Positions 1-8,204 of a stretch of 34,635 nucleotides of DNA are shown here, piece by piece. The position numbers were made by a program, and so were the translations under genes. The first letter of the stretch is position 1. The number at the start of each line of letters is the position of its first letter. Source of the stretch: Sphingobacteriales bacterium TSM_CSS (lineage in GTDB: Bacteria; Bacteroidota; Bacteroidia; Chitinophagales; UBA2359); NCBI GenBank assembly GCA_002212985.1, contig NBMY01000145.1, forward strand, positions 1 to 34,635. Reading direction: 5' to 3'. Below the pieces are notes generated by a model. The model was not told the origin of the DNA. It did not search any database and saw only the letters and a list, made by a program, of their open reading frames with translations.

Positions 1-1
1 G

Positions 2-262
2 CTTTCCAGTTTCCGGCCCAAGTGCAATATTTATGTATTTACCGAAAGCGAAGACTTGCTCAATGCCGTCAGCTTAGTGTGGGGTACCCGCGCCTACCTC
101 TTTCACCGCTCTTCCAATACCGAAGATACGGTTCGTACCATACAGGATTTACTTAAAAAGAAAGGGCTTATACACCGCGGCGAGGTGGTTATCAATACCG
201 GCAGCACTCCTTTTAATGAAAAAGGGCCTACCAATACGGTTAAGTTAGGGGTTATTCACTAA
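2..262 (+). CDS. pyk: Pyruvate kinase, C-terminal fragment (5' end outside window)
   Basis: This is the last 86 codons of an open frame that enters from the left edge; the first internal start-like codon is a TTG at 56, but the frame is open and family-like from base 2. The residues match the pyruvate kinase C-terminal domain: an RPK..IYVFTE stretch, LSLVWG-type text (SLVWGTRAYLF), then KKKGL..GEVVINTGS and a terminal TNTVKLGVI, which is the usual allosteric-domain ending. The enzyme converts phosphoenolpyruvate and ADP to pyruvate and ATP in the cytosol. The gene converges on the histidine kinase gene with only 21 bases between the stop codons. Two other glycolytic genes, pgk and gap, lie further right but are not linked to it. 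Identification is firm; only the truncation by the window limits the call. Confidence 0.93.
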   Translation, partial: LSSFRPKCNIYVFTESEDLLNAVSLVWGTRAYLFHRSSNTEDTVRTIQDLLKKKGLIHRGEVVINTGSTPFNEKGPTNTVKLGVIH

Positions 263-283
263 TAAACCACGGCTACCATATAG

Positions 284-2386
284 TTAAACCGGTGCCACGG
301 CAGGTTGCAGTTCTGGGGTTTCCTCTGCAACGGTTTTTTCTGTTATGGCGTTGGGAAGGGTAAAAAAGAAAGTGCTGCCTTGTCCGGGGGCTGATTCTAC
401 CCATATTTTACCGCCGTAGCGCTCTACTATTTTTTTGGTAATAGACAAGCCTATGCCCGTTCCTTCATATTCGGCATTGGTGTGCAGGCGCTGAAACACC
501 TGAAAAATGCGTTCTTTATCTTCGTCGTTAATGCCAATGCCATTGTCTTTTACCGAAAAAACAAACTCGCCGTTTTGCAGCTGGCAATCTACAATTACCT
601 CTACAAAACTGGTTTTGTTAAATTTAAGGGCGTTGCCAATGAGGTTTTGAAACAACTGCACCATTTGGGTATAGTTGGTTTTAATAACAGGCATTTTACC
701 AACATATATCCTGGCATCGGTTTGTCTTATACGGGACTGCAGGTTATTGGTTACCACTTTTACCACATCGTCTAAATTTACCATTTTATACTCCTGAAAT
801 TTTCGGTTTACTCTCGAGTAATCGAGCAGGCCGGTAAGCAGGTTATCCATTCGGGTGGCGGCATCGGCAATGTAGTGCAAAAATTCCATGCCGGTTTCGT
901 CAAAAACCTGCCGGTATCTTTTATTCAGCAAAGACGAATAGCTGCTTATCATGCGCAAAGGTTCTTTTAAATCGTGCGAGGCAACGTAGGCAAACTGTTC
1001 CATGTCGCTGTTTGATTCGGCCAGTTTTTTGTTCTGAATTTCAATTTCGGCATTCTTTTCGGCCAGCAATTCTTTGGCTTTGGTTTCGGTTTTATAGCGC
1101 CCGTAGGCCTGCCACAGCAAAAACAGCAGCATGATGGCACCGGCCATGGTTCCGTAGAGCGATAATTGTTTTACCTTATTTTGTGTGGTAAGCAGTGCCA
1201 GTTCTTTTTCGCGCTTTTCTATTTCGTAGCTGTTTTGCAGGTTCTGCATTTTGTCTATCATTTCGCCGGTAAGCAGCGAGTCTTTTAAAACAGTGTGTTG
1301 CAGCAAATATTGATATGCGTGTTGCGTATCGCCCAGTTTAAAATAAGCATCGGCAATAGAGCGGTTAATTTTGGCAATATCTGATTTGGCACCTATCTGC
1401 ACAGCCAGGTCAAGGGCTTTTTTCAGGTAGGTAAGGGCAATTTCGTAATTCCCTCCTTTTACATACACCGTACCTATCGATTCGAGAGTTGAGGCCTCAA
1501 ATTGCAGGTCGCCGGCTTGTTTTTCAATTTCCAATGCCTGCATAAAATGCTCAAGAGCTTTGTCATACATGCCAAGGTCTGAGTAATCATTGCCTACACT
1601 GTGCAAAATATAAGGCAGTTGGGTAACATCGTTCCGCTTGTTGGCAAGGTGAAGCGCCTCCAGATCGTAAGACAAGGCTTTTTCGCTTTGCCCCATGCTG
1701 CCATAAGTGGTTCCTATGGCCGTAAGCGTGGTAAGAATCCAGGGGGCATCGTTGAGTTGTTTCCATGTGCCAAGTGAAGACTGGTAGTAATGAAGCGCTT
1801 GTTCAAAATGCTGCTGTTCAAAAAAAACAGAACCCAGCCCGTAGTACGATTTGGCTACCCCGATTTCGTCGTTGGTACTTTCGCGAATTTGCAGGGCTTT
1901 AAGCTGGTAATCATAGGCCTGGTTATAATCACCCAAGGCCAGGTAAGCATCAGACAAGCCGCTGTAAATTTGAGCCTCGGTTACGGTTTTGCCGGTGTTT
2001 TTAGCCGCTTCAAGCGCCTGGTGGTAATATTCCAGCGCCTGCTTATAATCGCTTACCGAATAGGATACCTGCCCCAACATGGTAAGAAGGCTGAGTTTTT
2101 GGGGAAGGTTGTTGGTTTGATTGGACAACTGAAGCGCCTGCGAGAGGTAAACAAGCGCCCCCTCGTAGTTGCCTTTTAAATACAGGCCTTCGCCGGTTTT
2201 GATTATTATAGGCAGCGCTTTGGCGGCATTATGGTCCATGGCTTCCAACAGGCTGTCAATATTTGCCTTGTATTGGGTGTTGCTTGCCCGTAAAACACCC
2301 GTGCCGCCCTGTATAAACAACAGCCAACAAAACAACCATACAGCCGTTGTAAGGCTGCCGGTATAAAAGCCACTTGGTTTTGCCAT
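284..2386 (-). CDS. TPR-containing sensor histidine kinase
   Basis: The 700-residue product begins with a hydrophobic signal or anchor (about 12-32), continues with roughly eight tetratricopeptide repeats (about 60-370, many with YxxALxYYxQAL pattern), a transmembrane helix (about 408-427), a short coiled coil (430-463), then a HisKA domain with the H-box at ASHDLKEP (phospho-acceptor H471) and an HATPase_c domain: N-box NLIGNALK (581-588), G1 DNGIG (614-618), G2 GTGIGLS (642-648). The layout implies a periplasmic TPR sensor that signals to a cytoplasmic kinase core. There is no receiver domain and no response regulator gene next to it, so the partner is encoded elsewhere. Known family: two-component kinases of Bacteroidota with N-terminal TPRs. 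It lies just downstream of the GG-leader peptide gene on the same strand, but a strong terminator separates them. The ligand is unknown. Confidence 0.93.
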   Translation of the reverse strand: MAKPSGFYTGSLTTAVWLFCWLLFIQGGTGVLRASNTQYKANIDSLLEAMDHNAAKALPIIIKTGEGLYLKGNYEGALVYLSQALQLSNQTNNLPQKLSLLTMLGQVSYSVSDYKQALEYYHQALEAAKNTGKTVTEAQIYSGLSDAYLALGDYNQAYDYQLKALQIRESTNDEIGVAKSYYGLGSVFFEQQHFEQALHYYQSSLGTWKQLNDAPWILTTLTAIGTTYGSMGQSEKALSYDLEALHLANKRNDVTQLPYILHSVGNDYSDLGMYDKALEHFMQALEIEKQAGDLQFEASTLESIGTVYVKGGNYEIALTYLKKALDLAVQIGAKSDIAKINRSIADAYFKLGDTQHAYQYLLQHTVLKDSLLTGEMIDKMQNLQNSYEIEKREKELALLTTQNKVKQLSLYGTMAGAIMLLFLLWQAYGRYKTETKAKELLAEKNAEIEIQNKKLAESNSDMEQFAYVASHDLKEPLRMISSYSSLLNKRYRQVFDETGMEFLHYIADAATRMDNLLTGLLDYSRVNRKFQEYKMVNLDDVVKVVTNNLQSRIRQTDARIYVGKMPVIKTNYTQMVQLFQNLIGNALKFNKTSFVEVIVDCQLQNGEFVFSVKDNGIGINDEDKERIFQVFQRLHTNAEYEGTGIGLSITKKIVERYGGKIWVESAPGQGSTFFFTLPNAITEKTVAEETPELQPAVAPV

Positions 2387-2447
2387 TTTTTGCTGTTCTT
2401 TTACAGGTTAGAGTGATTAGTCTAAGCTGAGCTTTTGCAAAAACAAA

Positions 2448-2483
2448 AAGCTCCAAAAGATTAGGCGTAATCTTTTGGAGCTT
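2448..2483 (-). terminator. Rho-independent terminator after the GG-leader peptide gene
   Basis: A perfect 16-bp inverted repeat (arm AAGCTCCAAAAGATTA) with a four-base loop. Read on the minus strand it is followed by TTTGTTTTTGC, a fair U-tract. It lies 37 bases beyond the stop codon of the small peptide gene and about 60 bases upstream of the histidine kinase start, so it should end transcription of the peptide gene before the kinase. It could instead attenuate a shared transcript. Confidence 0.8.
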
Positions 2484-2520
2484 GCACACCAGAAGCAGTT
2501 AAATCAACTGCCGGACATGG

Positions 2521-2652
2521 TTAAGATCCGGGAGGAGGGGGTGGGGGCTTGCGACCGTCACCGCCTTTAATTACACCTAACTGCTTTTCAGTAAGCATAT
2601 TTAATGCCAACTTTTGCTGTGTGGTGCTCAGGTTTTTTTTAGTTGTTCTCAT
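2521..2652 (-). CDS. Double-glycine leader peptide with hexaproline core (candidate RiPP/exported peptide precursor)
   Basis: A 43-codon frame from ATG at 2652 to TAA at 2521, too short for routine ORF listing. The first 31 residues look like the GG leader of Bacteroidota natural-product precursors: a basic N-terminus (MRTTKKN), then LALNMLTEKQLGVIKGG, which fits the pattern L.LN.LT...L..IKGG. Cleavage after G31 would release the 12-residue core DGRKPPPPPPGS with six consecutive prolines. The core has no Cys or Thr and a single Ser, so it is not an obvious lanthipeptide. The family is known for leaders processed by C39-peptidase ABC exporters or recognised by modification enzymes; none is present in this window. 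The frame is flanked by a candidate promoter (2740-2771) and a strong terminator (2448-2483), which supports a real monocistronic gene. No Shine-Dalgarno sequence precedes the ATG, as is usual here. The function of the mature peptide is unknown. Confidence 0.72.
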   Translation of the reverse strand: MRTTKKNLSTTQQKLALNMLTEKQLGVIKGGDGRKPPPPPPGS

Positions 2653-2739
2653 AATAGTTGCCGTTTGGGATTAGTAAAAGAGGGTTAAACTTTATTTACT
2701 TGGGCTTGATGAATAACCGATGGCTATTTTAATCTTTTG

Positions 2740-2771
2740 TAAATATAAGACCTTCCTGCGGATTTTGCAAA
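2740..2771 (-). promoter_or_regulatory. Candidate Bacteroidota promoter for the GG-leader peptide gene
   Basis: On the minus strand TTTG (2771-2768) is followed after 20 bases by TATATTTA (2747-2740), a 7-of-8 match to TAnnTTTG. The predicted transcript would have a leader of about 80 bases before the ATG at 2652. The spacing agrees with the better promoters of tRNA-Glu and gap in this window (N19). The surroundings are very AT-rich, so a chance match is possible. Confidence 0.4.
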
Positions 2772-2884
2772 TTTTTTTTTACGTTTTGGTGACATTTTTT
2801 AAACTTTTTTTCTTGCTTATGCAATAAAAAAAGCCCTTTAGCACTTTTGTAAAAAGAACTCAACTCTGCTATAATGTGCAAGTT

Positions 2885-3475
2885 TCAGGTTTTAGAATTT
2901 TCGAGCCATTTTTCGGTTTGGGGTGCTGTATAACTGTTTAGTTTTGTAAACAGCCCTGTACAGGTGGCATCGGTCATCATCATACTTTGGTTATGGGGGC
3001 TTAAAAACCGGTGGGCTACGGCATGGTTCAGGAATGCTAAAAGGTGTTCGTAATACCCTTCGGTATTGAGTATGCCTATGGGTTTTGCATGAAGCCCCAA
3101 CTGCCCCCAAGTAAACACTTCAAAAAATTCTTCCAGGGTTCCTATGCCTCCCGGCAGCATAATAAAGGCATCGGCCAGTTGCGACATGCGCTGTTTGCGC
3201 TCGTGCATAGTTTGCACAATTACCAGTTCTGTAAGGCCGGTATGACCTACTTCTTTTTTTATTAAAAAATCGGGTATTACCCCAATTACTTTGCCATTGT
3301 GTTTTAATACCTCATCTGCAATTACCCCCATTAACCCCACATTTCCGCCTCCGTAAACCAACGTTTTACCGTTAAACGCTAAAAAGCGCCCCATTTCCTC
3401 GGCTTGCTGCCGGTATTGAGGTAAAAAACCGGAATTTGAACCACAAAAAACACAAATGTTGTTTAGCATACGCAT
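2885..3475 (-). CDS. LOG-family protein (TIGR00730; cytokinin riboside 5'-monophosphate phosphoribohydrolase-like)
   Basis: The 196-residue product starts with NNICVFCGSN, has the glycine-rich YGGGNVGLMG segment (41-50), MHERKQRM (90-97) and the diagnostic PGGIGTLEE motif (108-116), all hallmarks of the LOG/lysine-decarboxylase-like Rossmann family. Characterised members hydrolyse nucleoside 5'-monophosphates at the N-glycosidic bond, releasing a base and ribose 5-phosphate; the true substrate in bacteria is usually purine nucleotides and is not decided here. Length is normal for the short single-domain group. The start could be M1 (3475) or M3, since family members usually begin only a few residues before the ICVFCGS strand. 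It is transcribed divergently from heme A synthase; I see no functional link to its neighbours. Confidence 0.92.
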   Translation of the reverse strand: MRMLNNICVFCGSNSGFLPQYRQQAEEMGRFLAFNGKTLVYGGGNVGLMGVIADEVLKHNGKVIGVIPDFLIKKEVGHTGLTELVIVQTMHERKQRMSQLADAFIMLPGGIGTLEEFFEVFTWGQLGLHAKPIGILNTEGYYEHLLAFLNHAVAHRFLSPHNQSMMMTDATCTGLFTKLNSYTAPQTEKWLENSKT

Positions 3476-3645
3476 TGGTGTTTAACTACTTTTAGTTATA
3501 AGGCGCATAAATATACAAGTGTTACGGCATTAAACAATTTTTAAAAAAAAATTCTTTGGGTTGTTTGGGTTAGTACAAAACAGGCAATGCTTGTAACTTA
3601 GTGCCCGCTTATTTGTTGTATTGGCAACTCAACAACACAAAACAC

Positions 3646-4701
3646 ATGAACAACAACTACCGCAAACGCCTTGGACTGCTGCTGCTGGCCGCATTGGGCG
3701 TTATTTACCTGCAGGTAATAATTGGCGGCATTACCCGCCTTACCGGCTCCGGTTTATCTATTACCGAGTGGAAAGTAGTAACGGGCACCCTGCCGCCCTT
3801 CACCCAAACCCATTGGCAAACCGAATTTGAAAAATATCGACAAACCCCGCAATACCACAAGCTAAACAAGGACATGACCTTGCCGGAGTTTAAAAATATC
3901 TATTTCTGGGAATGGCTGCACCGGCTTTGGGGGCGCATCGGGTTTTTGTTTATGCTGGGTGTTTTCGGGTTTATGCTCCTCAAAAAACAACTCAGCAAAG
4001 AATCGGTGCGCCATTTGCTTATTTTCCTGTTTCTATATTTATGCCAGGGGCTTTTAGGCTGGATTATGGTAAAAAGCGGGCTGGTTGATATGCCTTGGGT
4101 AAGCCATTACCGCCTTACCGCCCACCTGCTGCTGGCCATTGTCCTGTTTTCTTACACTCTTTGGTTTGTTGCAGACCTGTTGGTGCCCAAAGAGCAGTTG
4201 GTGTATAACCCCTCTCTGCAAAAATTCACCTGGGTATTGACGGCTTTGCTGGTGATACAAATAGCCTTTGGCGGGTTTATGTCGGGGTTAAGGGCGGCTA
4301 TGTTTTACCCTTCGTTTCCTACCTACAACGGCGAATGGATTCCTACCAATATTTGGGTTATGAAACCATTTCTGCTTAATTTTACCGAAAACGTGGCCAC
4401 CATACAATTTACCCATCGAAGCCTCGCCTACCTGCTGTTTGTGCTCATTTGGCTTTATTGGTACAAAGCCCGCAAACAACCCACTCAAAACCGCGCTTTT
4501 ACAAGAGTGGTGCAACTGTTGCCGGTATTGTTATTGCTGCAATTCGGGTTGGGCATAACCGTTCTGCTTTTGTCAAGAACCGGCATTCCGGTAGGGTTTG
4601 GCGTGGCACACCAGGCCGTTGGGCTGTTGCTGCTAAGTTGTATGCTTTTTTTGGCCTTTCAGTTTAACCCCTCCGGCAGTAATAGGGCAGCAACAAGCTA
4701 A
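3646..4701 (+). CDS. ctaA: Heme A synthase (COX15/CtaA family)
   Basis: The 351-residue polytopic protein carries the family signature near the N-terminus (GGITRLTGSGLSITEWK, then a G..PP turn), an FWEWLHRLWGR segment, TAHLLLA, FTHRSLAYLLF and AHQAVGLLLL. The His residues in these helices are the expected heme ligands. It converts heme O to heme A in the inner membrane for aa3-type cytochrome oxidase, so the host respires with a heme-A oxidase. The long periplasmic loop after the first helix resembles the alphaproteobacterial/mitochondrial type rather than the short Bacillus type. I chose the ATG at 3646 (MNNNYRKR) over an upstream GTG at 3601 because the 15 extra residues do not look family-like. 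No other oxidase genes are nearby. Confidence 0.93.
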   Translation: MNNNYRKRLGLLLLAALGVIYLQVIIGGITRLTGSGLSITEWKVVTGTLPPFTQTHWQTEFEKYRQTPQYHKLNKDMTLPEFKNIYFWEWLHRLWGRIGFLFMLGVFGFMLLKKQLSKESVRHLLIFLFLYLCQGLLGWIMVKSGLVDMPWVSHYRLTAHLLLAIVLFSYTLWFVADLLVPKEQLVYNPSLQKFTWVLTALLVIQIAFGGFMSGLRAAMFYPSFPTYNGEWIPTNIWVMKPFLLNFTENVATIQFTHRSLAYLLFVLIWLYWYKARKQPTQNRAFTRVVQLLPVLLLLQFGLGITVLLLSRTGIPVGFGVAHQAVGLLLLSCMLFLAFQFNPSGSNRAATS

Positions 4702-4708
4702 TGTTTGC

Positions 4709-4716
4709 TATCTTTG
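4709..4716 (+). promoter_or_regulatory. Candidate -7 element upstream of asnB
   Basis: TATCTTTG is an exact match to the Bacteroidota -7 consensus TAnnTTTG and sits 27 bases before the chosen asnB start, just after the heme A synthase stop. No TTTG is present at the expected -33 position, so this is a half-supported promoter. If real, it would drive the polysaccharide block. Confidence 0.4.
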
Positions 4717-4743
4717 CACGCTCACCCTGTTTGTCAACATTTT

Positions 4744-6600
4744 ATGTGCGGAATTGCAGGATTTTTTACTCATCGTGCCTTTTTTTCTGAAACCGACCTG
4801 CATAAGGCCACCCGAAGTCTTGAACACAGGGGTCCCGATGCCGAAGGTTTTTATTCTGATGGCATTGCCTTTTTAGGCCACCGCCGGCTGCGCGTTATTG
4901 ACCTTTCAATGGCAGCCAACCAACCTATGGTGTCGCAAAACGGGCGGTATGTAATGGTGTACAACGGCGAAGTTTTTAACTTCCGAGAGCTAACCTCCCT
5001 GCTCAACAAAGCCAGTATTTATTGCAAAACCAACTCCGACACCGAAGTTATACTGGAGTTGTTTGCCTTGCACGGAACCGGTTTTGTACACCTGCTCAAC
5101 GGCATGTTTGCCATTGCCATTTACGACAAAACACAACATCACCTTTACCTGTTCAGAGACCGAATGGGCGTAAAACCCCTTTACTACTTCTGGAACGGCC
5201 ACGATTTTGCCTTTGCCTCCGAACTGAAAGCCCTGGCCATATTGCCGCAAATTGACAAAACCATTTGCCGGCAGGCCTTGCAACATTACTTGCAAATGGG
5301 CTGTATTCCGGCACCGCTGAGCATTTACCAAAACTGCTACAAATTAGAGCAGGGCACTTATGCAGTTGTTTCGGGCGGCGGAATTTTACAACTGAATACC
5401 TATTGGAATTTGCAGCAGCAACTGTCTGACACGGTTGTTGACAACCAGCAACAGGCCAAGCAAACCTTTGCCGATTTACTGACCAGCTCGGTACGTTACC
5501 GCATGATTGCCGATGTTCCTTTTGGCACTTTTCTAAGCGGCGGCACCGACTCCAGCCTTGTTACGGCCATTGCCCAATCGGTTGCTTCAAAGCCGGTCAA
5601 TACGTTTACCATCGGGTTTTCCGATGCAAAGTTTAACGAAGCGCCTTTTGCCAAAAAAATAGCGCAACAGTTGGGTACCAACCACCACGAACTCATGCTT
5701 ACCGAAAAAGATGCCCTGCAGTTAATACCCGAACTGTCCGGCATTTACGACGAGCCCTACGCCGACTCCTCGGCCATTCCTACCCTGCTGGTATCTAAAA
5801 TGGCAAAGCAACATGTAACGGTTATTCTGTCGGGCGAAGGAGGCGATGAACTTTTTTGGGGCTATGGCGCACACCGGTGGGCAAACAGGCTAAACAACCC
5901 CCTGCTGCGTATGGTAAAAACACCGCTTGCCGCCTTGTTTGGCAAAATGAACAGCCGATACCGCCGCGTTGCAGCATTGCTCAATTTTAACCCCCGGCAG
6001 CTGCTGCCGCTGCATATTCACTCACAGGAGCAATACTATTTTTCGCAATCCGAAACCATTGCCTTGTTGCAGCTGCCGCCCGAAATACTGTTGACAGGTT
6101 ACGAAAAATCTGTACCCGGTCAGCCTCCCCGAAAACTTACCCCGGCAGAACAACAAGCCCTGTTTGACCTTACCTTTTACCTGCCCGATGACCTGCTGGT
6201 GAAAACAGACCGCGCCTCTATGTACTACGGCCTTGAAGCAAGAACCCCTTACCTCGATTACCGGGTGGTTGCCTTTGCCCTTAACCTGCACCCCAGCCTA
6301 AAAATGAGAGGCAGCGTATCGAAATACCTGCTCAGACAACTGCTGTATGATTACCTGCCCCCGGCTTTGTTTAACCGGCCTAAGTGGGGTTTCGGGGTGC
6401 CTATGGCAAGATGGCTTCAAACAGATTTGCAGTTTCTTATAGGGCAATACCTTAACCGGCAAACCGTTCTTCAATATGGCGTAGTACATTACCCGTCAGT
6501 TGAGCAACTGCTCAAACAATTTGAAAAAGGTCAGCACTACTTGTTTAACCGCATCTGGCAATTGATTGTACTGCACCAATGGCTCGAAAAACACGGGTAA
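4744..6600 (+). CDS. asnB: Asparagine synthase (glutamine-hydrolysing), surface-polysaccharide type
   Basis: Starting at ATG 4744 gives 618 residues beginning MCGIAGFF, so that Cys2 becomes the N-terminal nucleophile of the class-II glutamine amidotransferase domain; the frame is open 13 codons further upstream, but that extension would block this role. The amidotransferase half shows LEHRGPDAEGF, HRRLRVIDLS, YNGEVFNFRE and RDRMGVKPLYY. The synthetase half shows the PP-loop SGGTDSS (265-271), DEPYADSSAIPT and LSGEGGDELFWGY. Family chemistry is ATP-dependent amidation of a carboxylate using glutamine nitrogen, classically aspartate to asparagine. Because a flippase and three glycosyltransferases follow on the same strand, it may amidate a sugar acid or amino-acid substituent of an exported glycan, as is common for AsnB homologues in capsule and O-antigen loci; that role is inferred. 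Confidence 0.92.
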   Translation: MCGIAGFFTHRAFFSETDLHKATRSLEHRGPDAEGFYSDGIAFLGHRRLRVIDLSMAANQPMVSQNGRYVMVYNGEVFNFRELTSLLNKASIYCKTNSDTEVILELFALHGTGFVHLLNGMFAIAIYDKTQHHLYLFRDRMGVKPLYYFWNGHDFAFASELKALAILPQIDKTICRQALQHYLQMGCIPAPLSIYQNCYKLEQGTYAVVSGGGILQLNTYWNLQQQLSDTVVDNQQQAKQTFADLLTSSVRYRMIADVPFGTFLSGGTDSSLVTAIAQSVASKPVNTFTIGFSDAKFNEAPFAKKIAQQLGTNHHELMLTEKDALQLIPELSGIYDEPYADSSAIPTLLVSKMAKQHVTVILSGEGGDELFWGYGAHRWANRLNNPLLRMVKTPLAALFGKMNSRYRRVAALLNFNPRQLLPLHIHSQEQYYFSQSETIALLQLPPEILLTGYEKSVPGQPPRKLTPAEQQALFDLTFYLPDDLLVKTDRASMYYGLEARTPYLDYRVVAFALNLHPSLKMRGSVSKYLLRQLLYDYLPPALFNRPKWGFGVPMARWLQTDLQFLIGQYLNRQTVLQYGVVHYPSVEQLLKQFEKGQHYLFNRIWQLIVLHQWLEKHG

Positions 6601-6731
6601 CCAGCACTTCCCAATCTTCGCTTCCAAACATTGGAAAAAACAAATTGCCATTGCTACCCATTATTACCTGTTCCAATTATTCTTCTTTTCAGGTCTTTAA
6701 ATTCTCCTAATTCCCGCCGCCTGCAACAGCC

Positions 6732-8204
6732 ATGTATAAAAAGGTCATATCGGCATCCGTTGTTTACACCCTGCTTACATTTATGCAACCCATGTTGTCG
6801 TTGCTGTTGCAACCCTTTTACCTTAAATGGTTCAGCAATGCAGAGTATGCTGTTTTTTCGCTCATGAACAGTTATTCGTCGCTTGTAACCCTGCTTAGCA
6901 CACTGGGAATTGGGGCGGCTGTGTACACCTGCTACTACGATTACAGTCAAAAACCCGAAGAACTAAAGCGCTATATGGGTCAGGTGCTGTCGTTTTGCCT
7001 TTGGGCCAACCTGTTGTTTGCTGCCATTATTTTTGTGCTGGGACAGCCGTTGTTTTCGGTTATTTTCAGGGCAGAGCAGGCTGTTTCTTTTTACCCCTAC
7101 GGAGCCATAGCCACCATATGCGGTATGGCAGGCGCCATAGCGGTACCCTACACCGTATTTTTACGCAACGGCAATTTGCTGAAACAATACGCCTGGCTAA
7201 CGGTAATTACGGCATTTGGCGCCACCTTTGCCCAGTTGGCAATGGTAATGGTGTTTCATGCCGGCCTTAGCGGTGCCCTGTGGGGCAAAACAACCGGCAT
7301 GGCAGCCGGGGCATTAATGGCACTTGGAGCCAACTATCGCCTGCTTACACTTCGGCTTAACCAGCATTACCTTCGGGATACAGTGCGGTTTATGCGTTTC
7401 TCAACCCCTAACTCCATCGTTGGCTGGATGTACCTGTACTTCGACCGCTTTTTAACAGAACGCCTGCTTAACCTTACCATTGTAAGTATGTACAGTTTGC
7501 TGCACGTGCTTACCTCTACCATTGAAATGGCTTACCTTGCCGTGCGCGGCGCCATAACACCGTTTATTTTTGAAGCGCTTAGCCCCAATGCCCCACCACA
7601 AACAGAACAACAACGCAACCTTATTTACCGCTTCTATTTTGGATTTACCATACTGTTTGCCTCGGCAGTGGTGGCAGTGGTCTGCAACCTGCAACTGCTT
7701 ACCTCCAATACCAGCTATTACGCCATAAGGCCATGCGTGTTTTTATACGCATCGGGGTATATTGCCGGCAGCCTTGCCGATATTGCCAATATTTATTTCT
7801 ATCACCGCAAACAATCTTTAATACTGTTGTTATACACCCTTTTTGCCGTAGCGGTAAATATTGCCCTTAATGTGGCGCTCATGCCGGCATATGGGTTATG
7901 GGGCATAATTATAGCATCGGTAGCGACGCGACTTTTGTTTATACCTGTACTTTTTATTCCGAATCCGAAGTTGCTTAAACCTTTTTTAAACAAACTCATT
8001 TACCTGCCTTTAACAGCGGCTTTGGCTATTATGGGACTTGCACATGCTGTTGTTGCCGCCCAAATATTGCGCATTGAACTTGTTGGCATCCTGCAATTTT
8101 TAGGTATTTTACTGCTGCTTACCCTGTTTAACCTTCCGCACCTTAAAAACGGCTTGCTGCTGGCAGCTGCTTTTGCCCAAAAACCCAAGTTTCCGTTATT
8201 ATGA
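6732..8204 (+). CDS. Polysaccharide flippase, Wzx/MATE-like
   Basis: A 490-residue integral membrane protein with about 12-14 hydrophobic helices spread over the full length and few soluble loops. It begins MYKKVISASVVYTLLTFMQP, includes PFYLKWFSNAEYAVFSLMNSY near the N-terminus, and has repeated paired helices; this is the pattern of the oligosaccharide flippase (PST/MOP) superfamily, which moves lipid-linked repeat units across the inner membrane. Sequence motifs of the superfamily are weak, so the call rests on topology and context. The gene lies 131 bases after asnB and its last codon overlaps the next glycosyltransferase by four bases (ATGA), implying translational coupling. No Wzy polymerase or ligase is seen in the window. 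Confidence 0.82.
   Translation: MYKKVISASVVYTLLTFMQPMLSLLLQPFYLKWFSNAEYAVFSLMNSYSSLVTLLSTLGIGAAVYTCYYDYSQKPEELKRYMGQVLSFCLWANLLFAAIIFVLGQPLFSVIFRAEQAVSFYPYGAIATICGMAGAIAVPYTVFLRNGNLLKQYAWLTVITAFGATFAQLAMVMVFHAGLSGALWGKTTGMAAGALMALGANYRLLTLRLNQHYLRDTVRFMRFSTPNSIVGWMYLYFDRFLTERLLNLTIVSMYSLLHVLTSTIEMAYLAVRGAITPFIFEALSPNAPPQTEQQRNLIYRFYFGFTILFASAVVAVVCNLQLLTSNTSYYAIRPCVFLYASGYIAGSLADIANIYFYHRKQSLILLLYTLFAVAVNIALNVALMPAYGLWGIIIASVATRLLFIPVLFIPNPKLLKPFLNKLIYLPLTAALAIMGLAHAVVAAQILRIELVGILQFLGILLLLTLFNLPHLKNGLLLAAAFAQKPKFPLL

Noticed and set aside
2521-2652. Calling the GG-leader product a lanthipeptide
   Set aside because: The core lacks Cys and Thr and has one terminal Ser; there is no lanthionine synthetase in the window.
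6631-6867. Plus-strand open frame between asnB and the flippase gene
   Set aside because: It overlaps the flippase gene for most of its length and has a random-looking composition.
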